Part shown: in pieces, positions 13,930 through 23,449 of the stretch
How the letters are laid out: the number at the start of each line of letters is the position of its first letter
Position numbering within the stretch: position 1 is the stretch's first letter
Assembly: GCF_937616625.2 (NCBI RefSeq)
Contig: NC_065573.1
Span: 3,301,001-3,365,000 of the forward strand
Direction of reading: 5' to 3'
Length of the DNA: 64,000 nucleotides
Source of the DNA: Mercurialis annua
Taxonomy: Eukaryota; Streptophyta; Magnoliopsida; Malpighiales; Euphorbiaceae
The notes under the pieces: generated by a model
The model's input: the letters and a program-made list of their open reading frames with translations, nothing else
The model's database searches: none
What the model was told of the DNA's origin: nothing
Translations under genes and position numbers: made by a program

Positions 13930-14387
13930 GAGCATGTCCTTGCTCATTTCACTACACCACACAACACACATCTCACTACAAAGTTGTAGAGAGAGAAAGC
14001 ACTTGAAGGAGTTCAAGTATTCATCAATCACGGGAAAAACTTGGCGACGTTTTTCATATATCTGAGCAAGGTAGTGATCGCGGCGAGAGTTTGAGCTTAG
14101 GGCTGCTCGGCAAGAGGAACTCTTACGGATTACTTCAAGGCGAGGATTCAATCGGACGCATACTCGTGTGGACGAGCTTGAGGTCGCCGTACTTTCGGGA
14201 CTACAAGAATCGTTGGAGAATCGACATAGGTATTCCTCTTATGATTCCTAGATGCGTGCTTTAATTATTAAATGATACGACGATCCATTTGTTGTTGATA
14301 TGATCAACTTTAGGATCCAAATTGTTGGAATTTCGATTTTGAATTGAAATATACGATCCGGACCCGCGCCTCCCGCTGCGCCAACAG

Positions 14388-14400
14388 TGGTATCAGAGCC
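14388..14400 (+). other. Primer-binding site (initiator tRNA-Met)
   Basis: TGGTATCAGAGCC begins two bases after the 5' LTR and is the standard plant complement to the 3' end of initiator tRNA-Met. It would prime minus-strand DNA synthesis. Confidence 0.95.
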
Positions 14401-15844
14401 ACCGTATCATCGAGTATTAACGCTTTACGATTGAATAAATGTATAAATAATCATGGACTTAGGAATTATTATTGGGCATGTAATTTATAATTCCGAGGGA
14501 TTTTTTTTTCAAGATGAACAAACGCTATTGTGATATTAATTACATTTGAATAAATTCTGTCTAGGAGATTGGGTACTTAAGTGGTCCGCTCGTGACCCTC
14601 CAATCTATCCTGAGAATTTTTCTAATGTGATCATTTAACACAATACGTGATTCGCTTGTGCATTATGTTGTCATCAACGGGATGTGCGGAAAAAGGCGAA
14701 ACCCGAGAAAAAAAAACCCGAAAAAAATAATAATATTTTTTTTCATAAAAACCAAAAATGCTGAAAAACGGGTTTTACACTCGGGAAAAAGTTTTCGGCC
14801 CGAAAAAAAAATATTTTTTTTTCCGTAAAAACCGAAATGGTGAAAAAGGGGTTTTACACCCGGGGAAAAGTTTCCGACTCGGAAAAAAAAAACCGTAAAA
14901 AAAACGTAAAAAAAATAATAATTTTTTTTCGAGCATCAGCAATCGGTTGAGGCTTTCGGAGGTTCGAGGATGAATCCTCGATACCTAAAGAAATTAGATA
15001 TTGCATAGTAAATGATTAGAGAATCATTTTCGAGACATGTAATTGTTTGCTCATTCTTTTGTGGCTAAAGAATGAGACCTAGGAAGTCCATGATCATACA
15101 TATGTGATTGCATGATTCATTTTAGCTTTAATATGTATGAGATGCATGCTAAAATGTGTTGTGTGCTTAGTGAGACCGGAATAACTTAAAACCCTAAGAA
15201 AGCTTCCTAAAAGTTTAAAGATTAAGTTTATATTGATTAATCATTAAATTGATTTATCAATGGCTCTCCATTGTAGCAATAAACTAACACACTTTGAGTT
15301 ATCATTTTGTCGGCTATGGATACATAGGGGTGAGATGATATCGTCAAGAGGCTGTTGTTGAGTTTATTGTTAAGCATGAGATGTTACAGGTGTATCGATT
15401 TAGTACACGGCAATAACGGCAATTAGGCGTACCTGAGTCGTGTATTATTCAAATTGATATATCTTAGTTGATTCAATGGGTTAAACTTAACTAATGCAGA
15501 AATCCAATAACGACAATGGGCATCTGAGGGTGAAAGCATTAGGAGCCGGAAATGATTGAAGCTCATATGAGAAATGATGAACAAGTGTTGTTCACTTGTA
15601 GTACATTGTGATCCCAATAACGGCAATTAGGCGTACCTGAGGGAAAGATCAATGACTATAAGAACTCAATCACCCGCTTGAAATCTTTTCCAACAAAGAT
15701 TCACGTTTCCTATTTTGGAAGTGTAGGATTCGAAAAAGATAGTGGGAGGCCATTTTGATAAAGACCAAATCATTATGGTTAAATATACAAAATAACACGA
15801 ATACTAATTAGAGATCTTTGCTATCCATAGGTTGATAAGATAAG
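14401..15844 (+). other. Untranslated leader of copia element
   Basis: About 1.4 kb between the PBS and gag shows no convincing reading frame. From about 14735 to 14895 there are two tandem units of about 80 bp, A/T-homopolymer rich, each with GGTTTTACAC. Further on, three short direct repeats starting CAATAACG(G/A)CAAT lie at 15411, 15505 and 15615, each followed by a GGC(A/G)T(A/C)(C/T)CTGAG-like tail. A leader role such as RNA packaging or dimerisation is possible but is my inference only. Confidence 0.65.
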
Positions 15845-17053
15845 ATGAAATCGAATCCATTAAGTAGCATTCTCGACAATAATCGACTAGTGGGTCCTAA
15901 CTTTGTTGATTGGTTAAGAAATCTCAAAATAGTTCTTGCAAGTGAACACATATCATATGTTCTTGAGGCAAATGCTCCGGGACCATTGCCGATTGAGGCA
16001 CCTCCTGAGGAACATGAGGCATTGCGCAAGTGGAAGTTAGATGACGAACAAGCCAAGTGCTACATGTTGGCATCTATGAATAACGAGTTGCAAAAGCAAC
16101 ACGAGAAATATCCGGGAGCCCGCGAAATATTGTTTCACTTACAAGAGTTGTATGGTGAATCAAGTCGTTCTGCTAGATATGAGATATCTAAGCAATTATT
16201 TCGAGCAAAGCTCTCAGAGGGAAAGGATGTTGGAGAACATGTGAACATGATGATTCGATGTATCGAACGTCTAGAGGGTCTAGATTTCATCATGGATTTC
16301 AATCTCCAAACGGATATGATCCTTCAATCCCTTTCGGATTCGTATAGTACTTTCATCACGAATTACTATATGAATCGGATAGAATGTACACTTGCCGAGT
16401 TATCAAGCATGTTGATAACTGCTCAAAAGAACAATGTTAAGGGAAAGGAAGTTTCTCTTGTGATTGCTTCTTCTAGTAAGACTAAGAAGAAGAAAACTAA
16501 GAAGAATGTTTTGAAGGCCCAAAAGGCCATTGCAAAAAGGAAGCGCACCTCAGAGAACAAAGGAAAGTGTTTCTTTTGCGAGGGCGAGGGACATTGGAAA
16601 CGAAATTGCCCCAAGTATAAGGAATTTAAGGGCAAGAACAAGAAGAATGAAAATCCCGGTGAGGGTATGTCTATTTCTTGTTCTTTCAATTCCAATAACG
16701 ATAGCTCGTCCAAAGCTTGGGTATTAGATACCGGAGCTAGTTCTCACATTTGTTCATCCTTACAGGATCTAGCAAATGAGAGGAAGTTGGACAAGGATGA
16801 AGTGATCTTGAAGCTTGGAAATAACGCAAGTGTTGCGGCTAAAGCTATAGGATCGTCTTCTATTTTGTTGTATAAGCATGTTTTGTATTTGAACAATGTT
16901 TTGTACTTACCGAACGCTTATAGAAATATCATGTCTATTTCTTGTATGACAAGATTAGGATATGATTTCTATTTACAAAGGATGTTTGTAAAATTATCTA
17001 TAATAATGCAATCGTTGGTTATGGTTATGTACAAAATGGTCTTTATTGTATAA
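15845..17053 (+). CDS. Copia gag and protease region, ends in a frameshift
   Basis: This codes for the structural Gag protein and the start of the polyprotein. The first methionine, at 15845, opens a Gag-like region whose early residues include GPNFVDWLRNL, a typical plant copia Gag motif. A lysine-rich tract precedes a CX2CX4HX4C zinc knuckle (CFFCEGEGHWKRNC, residues 242-255), which binds RNA in the particle. The aspartic protease active site DTGA is at residues 295-298 in the context WVLDTGASSHIC. The frame reads correctly to about residue 378, then runs through about 24 unrelated codons to a stop at 17053. The rest of pol is open in another frame from 16966, so a one-base loss near 16980 is the likely cause. 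Programmed frameshifting is unlikely, because most plant copia elements use one continuous gag-pol frame. Confidence 0.92.
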   Translation: MKSNPLSSILDNNRLVGPNFVDWLRNLKIVLASEHISYVLEANAPGPLPIEAPPEEHEALRKWKLDDEQAKCYMLASMNNELQKQHEKYPGAREILFHLQELYGESSRSARYEISKQLFRAKLSEGKDVGEHVNMMIRCIERLEGLDFIMDFNLQTDMILQSLSDSYSTFITNYYMNRIECTLAELSSMLITAQKNNVKGKEVSLVIASSSKTKKKKTKKNVLKAQKAIAKRKRTSENKGKCFFCEGEGHWKRNCPKYKEFKGKNKKNENPGEGMSISCSFNSNNDSSSKAWVLDTGASSHICSSLQDLANERKLDKDEVILKLGNNASVAAKAIGSSSILLYKHVLYLNNVLYLPNAYRNIMSISCMTRLGYDFYLQRMFVKLSIIMQSLVMVMYKMVFIV

Positions 17054-19314
17054 ATGAAGATGTTCGTAATACAAATAATGTTATAGAAATAAATACCGTA
17101 AGTAATCAAACCTCGAAACAACTTTGGCACTTACGATTAGGACATATTGCGGAAGATAGACTTAACAAGTTGGATAAGATGGGAATATTGAGCAATCTTG
17201 ATTCTGCATCAATTTCGACTTGTGAGTCATGTCTTAAAGGCAAGATGACCCGATCACCCTTTGTTGGACAAAGTGGTAGAGCCAAAGATGTTTTGGAGAT
17301 CATACATAGTGATGTATGTGGACCATTTAAAGAAATGGCACGAGGTGGTTATGTATACTTCATTACCTTCACCGATGATTTATCACGGTATGGATATGTT
17401 GTTCTTATGAAGAACAAGAGTGAAGCTTTTGAAAAATTCAAATATTTCAAAAATGAAGTAGAAAACCAAATTGGAAAAGGTATTAAAATCCTTCGATCTG
17501 ATCGAGGAGGTGAATACTTGAGTACCGAATTTGGTACATTCTTAAAAGAATGCGGTATTATTTCCCAACTGACTCCTCCGGGAACACCACAATTGAATGG
17601 TGTATCAGAACGGAGGAATCGTACATTGTTAGACATGGTACGATCAATGATGAGCTATAGTGATCTACCCATTTCATTATGGGGTCATGCACTTCTTAGC
17701 GCAAATTATATTCTAAATCGAGTTCCAACTAAATCCACTCCAAGAATACCGTATGAGATATGGTATGGTAAGGAGCCAAGTCTTAAGCATATTAAGATTT
17801 GGGGATGTTCGGCATATATTAAAAAATTGATAACCGACAAGTTGGAATCGAGATCAATCATGGGAAGGTTCGTTGGTTATCCAAAGGACAGTTTAGGATA
17901 TTATTTCTATATTCCATCCGAACAAACAATTGTTGTTAGTCGAGATGTTGTTTTTCTTGAAAATCAATTTATTCAAGAAGGGGGCAAAGGAAGGAATATA
18001 GAATTAGATGAGGAGTCATCTAAAGACCAACAAAATGATACAATGGAGTTTGATCAAACCCATAGTGAACCAGAATTAGTAAAATCTACAGAAACACCTC
18101 GAAGATCAAGTAGAGTATCTCATCCACCAGAGAGATATGGTTTTCTTCATGATATACAAGAGTTGTTCATTCATGGAGAAAATGATCAAATAGTTGATCC
18201 CTCTACTTATGAGGAAGCTATATGTGATATAGATTCTTCAAGATGGCTTGAAGCTATGAAATCCGAAATGGATTCCATGTACAGTAACCAAGTATGGGAG
18301 CTAGTTGATCCACCCGAAGGAATTATACCAATAGGGAACAAATGGATCTTCAAGCGTAAAATTGGTGCTGATGGAAAAGTGGAAACTTTTAAAGCTAGGC
18401 TTGTTACGAAAGGGTTTCGCCAGAGGCAAGGAGTCGATTATGAAGAGACTTTCTCGCCGGTAGCCATGCTTAAGTCCATCCGGATTCTTCTTGCCATAGC
18501 TGCACATTTAGATTATGAGGTTTGGAAAATGGATGTCAAGACCACATTCCTTAATGGATATTTTGAGGAGGAAATCTATATGGAACAACCTAAGGGTTTT
18601 GAATCCGAAGAAGGTTCCAAGGTGTGTAAACTAAAACGATCCATATATGGATTGAAGCAAGCTTCGAGAAGTTGGAATCGTCGTTTTGATGAAGCTGTAA
18701 AGAGTTACGAGTTTCTCCAAAAAGAAGATGAACCATGTGTTTACAAGAAGGTTAGTGGGAGTGCAATTACTTTCCTAGTCTTGTACGTAGATGATATTTT
18801 ACTAATAGGAAATGATGTCGGTATGTTAACCTCTGTAAATCTTTGGTTGTCCAAAACTTTTTCCATGAAAGACCTCGGAGAAGCGACTTACATTTTCGGC
18901 ATTAGACTCTATAGAGATAGATCTAAGAGAATGATTGGTCTCTCCCAAAGGCTCTACTTAGAAAAGATATTGAAAAAGTTCAATATGGAAAATTCTAAGA
19001 GAGGATTGATTCCTGTTAGGCATGGAATTCACCTTTCGAAGGAAATGTCTCCAAAGACTTCTGAAGAAAGAGTTGAAATGGCAAAGATACCATATGCTTC
19101 GGCAATTGGTAGTCTTATGTACGCTATGTTGTGTACGCGGCCAGATATTGCCTATGCAGTTAGTTTGACTAGCAGATATCAATCCAATCTAGGTTCAGAA
19201 CACTGGATGACGGTTAAGAATATCTTTAAGTACTTGAGAAGAACTAAAGATATGGTCTTAACATATGGAGGAGGTGATCTTAAAATAGATGGCTTTACAG
19301 ATTCTGATTTTTAA
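16966..19314 (+). pseudogene. Copia pol: integrase and reverse transcriptase
   Basis: This is the continuation of gag-pol in the shifted frame; the first in-frame methionine is at 17170. Numbered from there, the integrase zinc region has WHLRLGH upstream and CESC at residues 18-21. The catalytic triad is D48 (HSDVCGPF), D111 (RSDRGGEY) and E147 (NGVSERRNRT), with exactly 35 residues between the last two. Reverse transcriptase follows, with NKWIFKRK, then catalytic D455 in KMDVKTTFLNG (families usually have KTAFLNG) and YVDD at residues 539-542. RNase H starts but is cut by a TAA at 19312, where plant copia proteins usually have glutamine, so a CAA-to-TAA change is likely. Integrase inserts the cDNA and RT copies the RNA inside virus-like particles. 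Separate translation from 17170 is not expected. Confidence 0.93.
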
Positions 19315-19770
19315 TCAGATATAGACGATCGTAAGTCTATATCTGGATTCGTATTCACGTGTAATGGAGGAGCAGTGAGTTGGAAGAGTTCCAAACAAGA
19401 AACCACTACAGATTCCACTACAGAAGCCGAGTATATTGCGGCATCAGATGCTGCAAAGGAAGCTGTTTGGATTAAGAAGTTTGTTTCTGAACTTGGTGTT
19501 GTTCCTACCATTGAGTCCGCAATTCCTCTTTTCTGCGACAACAATGGTGCTATAGCCCAGGCAAAGGAACCCCGGTCTCACCAAAAATCCAAACACATAG
19601 AAAGGCGATATCATATTATCCGAGAAATTGTTGGAAAAGGAGATGTGTCTCTCCAAAAGATAGCATCAGCCGAAAACACGGCTGACCCACTGACAAAGCC
19701 CATGACCCAGAGTCAATTAGATTTACATCTTGAGAAGATGGGGCTTAGATATAGTATCCAATGGCACTAG
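19315..19770 (+). pseudogene. Copia RNase H, 3' part after a premature stop
   Basis: This frame is the same as that of the upstream RT but lies behind the stop at 19312. It has the RNase H features of plant copia: SDIDDRKSISG, then SWKSSKQETTTDSTTEAEY with the catalytic-type glutamate, CDNNGAIAQAKEP, and HQKSKHIERRYHIIRE. The ending TDPLTKPM-like segment (ADPLTKPMTQSQ) is the normal end of copia polyproteins. RNase H degrades the RNA strand during cDNA synthesis. The reading frame ends at TAG 19768-19770, immediately before the PPT. Confidence 0.93.
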
Positions 19771-19771
19771 T

Positions 19772-19784
19772 GCAAGTGGGAGAT
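19772..19784 (+). other. Polypurine tract of copia element
   Basis: GCAAGTGGGAGAT lies directly before the 3' LTR and two bases after the gag-pol stop. It would prime plus-strand synthesis. The core AGTGGGAGA is typical of plant copia elements. Confidence 0.9.
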
Positions 19785-20457
19785 TGTTAGTAGTTTGTGC
19801 CCTAGGGCCATTTTGTATTTATTCTTGTATAAACAAATCCCATTGGCAATTATATATATGTTTTTATTTGAACTAAGTGTCTCATCAACTAAGTGTTTAT
19901 TTAATACATATTGTCCTTATCACATTGTGATAGAATCTATTCTTAAGGTAGTAAGAATATGAGTGACAGATTCTATTATACAAGTGATCTAAATTATCGT
20001 TCACGATCGATGGGGTCCTACGAATAAGGGCATCGCATTATCCCGGAAAGATCGTCACCTCTGTTTATTCTCATGATTAGTAAAGAGTTACTAATTATAG
20101 GAAGTAGTGAGTCTCATACTACTTGATGGGGATCAGAATAAACATGTGGACACTCAAGTTGTTGAGTGAGTCGAACAAGTGACGATAGATGACTTATACA
20201 TGGTAATTCATCAAAGTCAATTTAATGTCATCTAGTTCATAATTGTACATATGTCCTTTGACTTGCGGTGACACTATCTTGTATATAGGTGATTAGAGTT
20301 TGATACTCCTTAACCCTAGATCTTTCATGAGCTAGGGCCGCGGGATGTGTTGGCTCTAATTAGTTGCATATGGAGATAGGGGTTTAACCTAGAAAGGATT
20401 CATCACTCTGGATGAACGGAGACAAGATTCTATGCTATCTCGAATTGTTCTTGATGG

Positions 20458-20481
20458 ATGATAAAACCTGCGCAGGTGTAT
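20458..20481. other. 24-bp palindromic insertion in 3' LTR only
   Basis: Relative to the 5' LTR (ATGA at 13102-13105) the 3' LTR has an extra 20-base body flanked on both sides by ATGA. The body centres on a perfect 12-bp palindrome, ACCTGCGCAGGT, at 20466-20477. Both LTRs are copied from one template at integration, so either the 3' copy gained it or the 5' copy lost it by recombination between the two ATGA motifs. Confidence 0.85.
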
Positions 20482-21310
20482 ATGACTTACATAGAAAGTT
20501 GTTTCTAGTGGAAGTCATATTTATCAAGAATTAGAACTGAGAGATGAGGTCATATGATCAAGACAAACAGTGTTTGACTTAACCGTGACACTAGTCGAGA
20601 TTGGAATCTTAGATGAAGGGAATTTTGAGTGTACGGTATTATGAACAATGGTTCATAAAGAATGCATCGAAACATTCATCTCTATTTGGGGGTCGTGATA
20701 TGTTGCTAGACGTCACTCTCGATCTACGAGAATTAATAATTAAATGGGATTTAATTATTTAATATAAGAATTGTGTTTCTTATGTCTCTCGTTGCCATAT
20801 AGATGTGAACCTAGTTAGTCACACACAATAGAGTGTGCAACCGATTGAGTTTACGAAAGATCGATTTCATATAGATACTAGCATATCTCGGAAATTAATC
20901 TAAGATGAAAAACAAGTACAAATTAAGGACTAATTTGTAAGAGTTATAAATTAGTAAGAACCTAATTGTACTATGTCCAAGTTAATTAGGGACTAATTTA
21001 TAAGAGTTATAAATTAGTAGGAACCTAATTATATTTTAACCAAGTTTTATGATTAAAAGGTTTAAGTAATTAATTAGTGTAATTAATGATACTTAAATCA
21101 TTAATCATAAGCTAATGGAATGATGATGTCATGGTGACGATGTAATGAGATAAGCCTATGTCATATGTGTGATGTCATATGATGACATTACTTATATGAT
21201 ATCACCTATGTGATGTCACCACATGAAAGGTGTCATGTGGTGGCAACACCTTTGCTTGGTGTGTGACACCTAGCATGCAAGGTGTTGCATTCTTAAAACA
21301 TGCTCTAACC

Positions 21311-21318
21311 TATAAATA
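21311..21318 (+). promoter_or_regulatory. TATA box of copia 3' LTR
   Basis: TATAAATA is in the same context as at 13922. From this LTR, transcription would run outward into the satellite array on the right, toward 22 kb. Confidence 0.65.
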
Positions 21319-21775
21319 GAGCATGTCCTTGCTCATTTCACTACACCACACAACACACATCTCACAACAAAGTTGTAGAGAGAGAAAGCACTTGAAGGAG
21401 TTCAAGTATTCATCAATCACGGGAAAAACTTGGCGACGTTTTTCATATATCTGAGCAAGGTAGTGATCGCGGCGAGAGTTTGAGCTTAGGGCTGCTCGGC
21501 AAGAGGAACTCTTACGGATTACTTCAAGGCGAGGATTCAATCGGACGCATACTCGTGTGGACGAGCTTGAGGTCGCCGTACTTTCGGGACTACAAGAATC
21601 GTTGGAGAATCGACATAGGTATTCCTCTTATAATTCCTAGATGCGTGCTTTAATTATTAAATGATACGAAGATCCATTTGTTGTTGATATGATCAACTTT
21701 AGGATCCGAATTGTTGGAATTTCGATTTTGAATTGAAATATACGATCCGGACCCGCGCCTCCCGCTGCGCCAACA

Positions 21776-21780
21776 TTACA
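21776..21780. repeat. Target-site duplication, right copy (TTACA)
   Basis: TTACA directly follows the 3' LTR and equals bases 12425-12429. The satellite sequence resumes with AACGTTACGAAAC in the correct monomer phase. Confidence 0.95.
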
Positions 21781-23449
21781 AACGTTACGAAACAAATCCA
21801 AGCTTCCACCTTTTTAGCAATTTAAGCCAAACTTTTACAAACGTTACGAAACAAATCCAAAAGTTTCACATATTTAGCGATTTAGGCCAAACGTTTACGA
21901 ACGGTACGAAACAAATCCAAATGTTTCACCTTTTTAGCGATTTAAGCCAAACGTTTATAAACGCTACGAAACAAATCCAAACATTTTACTTTTTTTAGCA
22001 ATTTAAGCCAAACGTTTACAAACATTACAAAACAAATCCAAGCGTTTCTCCTTTTTAGCAATTTAAGCCAAACGTAAACAAAAGTTACGAAACAAATCAA
22101 AGCGTTTCACCTTTTTAGCAATTTAAGCCAAACGTTTACAACGGCTACGAAACAAATCCAAACGTTTCACCTTTTTTGCGATTTAATTCAAACGTTTACA
22201 AACAATACGAAACAAATCCAAACGTTTCACCTTTTTTGCGATTTAATTCAAACGTTTACAAATGCTACGAAAAAAATTCAAACGTTTCCCCTCTTTAGCG
22301 ATCTAAGCCAAACGTTTACAAACGTTAGGAGATAAATCCATACATTTCGCCTTTTCAGAAATTTAAGCAAAACGTTTACAAACGGTACGAAAAAATCCAA
22401 ATGTTTCGCCTTTTTAGATATTTAAGCCAAATCTTTACAAACATTACGAAACAACACCAAACGTTTAAAACGTTAGGAAACAAATCAAAACATTTCACAT
22501 TTTTAGCGATTTAAGCCAAACCTTTATAAACGTTACGAAACAAAACCAAGCGTTTCACCAGTTAAGCAATTTAAGCCAAACATTTACAAACATTACAAAA
22601 AAAAATTCAAGCGTTTCACCTATTTAGCAATTTAAGCCAAACATTTACGAACGTTCCAAAACAAATCCAAGCATTTCATATTATTAGGAATTTAAGCTAG
22701 ACGTTTACAAACGTTGCAAAACAAATCTAAGCGTTTCACCTTTTTAGCAAGTTAAGCCAAACATTTATAAACGTTACGAAACAATTCCAAGCGTTTCACC
22801 TTTTTAGCAATTTAAGGCAAACGTTTACAAACGTTAAGAAACAAATCCAAACATTTCACCTTTTTAGCGATCTAAGCCAAACGTTTACATAGGTTACGAA
22901 ACAAATCCAAATTATTCACCTTTTTAGCAATTTAAGCCAAACGTTTACAAACATTACGAAACAAATCCGAGCGTTTCACCTTTTTAGCAATTTAAGCCAA
23001 AAGTTTACAAACGTTACGAAACAAATCCAAATGTTTCTCCTTTTTAGCAATTTAAGCCAAACGTTTACAAACGTTACAAAACAAATCCAAACGTTGAACC
23101 TTTTTAGCGATTTAAGCCAAACGTTTAAAAATGTTACGAAACAAATCTAAGCGTTTCTCCTTTTTAGCAATTTAAGCCAAACGTATACAAAAGTTACGAA
23201 ACAAATTTTACCTTTTTAGAAATTTAAGCCAAACGTTTACAACGGTTACGAAACAAATCCAAACGTTTCACCTTTTTTTTGATTTAAGCCAAACGTTTAC
23301 AAACGATACGAAAGAAATCCAAACGTTTCACATGCTTAGCGATTTAAGCCAAACGTTTACAAATGCCACCAAAAAAATCCAAACGTTTCCCCTCTTTAGC
23401 GATCTAAGCCAAACGTTTGCAAACATTACGAAACAAATCCAAACGTTTC

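Larger units (their letters stand above)
12430..14386 (+). repeat. 5' LTR of copia element
   Basis: The LTR starts TGTTAGTAGTTTG and ends GCGCCAACA directly before the PBS. It should supply the promoter (U3), the transcript start (R) and the first part of the leader (U5). It carries a clear TATA box at 13922, two tandem 63-bp repeats at 13541-13666, and TGATGTCAT-like words between about 13745 and 13840. It is 34 bp shorter than the 3' LTR, because it lacks a 24-bp segment (near 13102), a 9-bp segment (near 13810) and one base near 12490. Confidence 0.96.
12430..21775 (+). mobile_element. Ty1/copia LTR retrotransposon, complete but coding-defective
   Basis: The element is 9346 bp long. It has two LTRs of 1957 and 1991 bp that begin TG and end CA, a 5-bp TTACA target duplication, a PBS complementary to initiator tRNA-Met, a purine-rich PPT, and gag-protease-integrase-RT-RNase H in that order. 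Integrase before RT defines Ty1/copia. By hand count the LTRs differ at about 17 substitutions and three indels, about 99% identical outside the indels, which points to a recent insertion. Gag-pol is interrupted by a frameshift near 16980 and a stop codon at 19312, so this copy would need proteins from another copy to move. I cannot assign the clade with certainty; the 2-kb LTRs and gag style would fit a Tork/Angela/TAR-type lineage. Confidence 0.97.
19785..21775 (+). repeat. 3' LTR of copia element
   Basis: It matches the 5' LTR from TGTTAGTAGTTTG to GCGCCAACA and is 34 bp longer. It carries a 24-bp extra segment at 20458-20481, a 9-bp difference near 21190, and a one-base difference near 19850. 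The TATA box is at 21311-21318 and the 63-bp tandem repeats start at 20921. It is followed by the second TTACA. Confidence 0.96.

Noticed and set aside
13921..14151. Minus-strand frame in the copia LTR, repeated at 21310-21540
   Set aside because: It lies over the TATA box and U5 of both LTRs. It is duplicated only because LTRs are duplicated, and I see no protein motif.
16423..16713. Minus-strand and alternate-frame readings within gag-pol (also 15808-16056, 17349-17636 and 18958-19182)
   Set aside because: They are shadows of the plus-strand gag, integrase and RT, whose motifs are clear.
16960..17053. Programmed ribosomal frameshift between gag and pol
   Set aside because: The shift falls after the protease motif inside pol, with no obvious slippery heptamer. 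Related plant elements usually have one frame, so a simple mutation is more likely.
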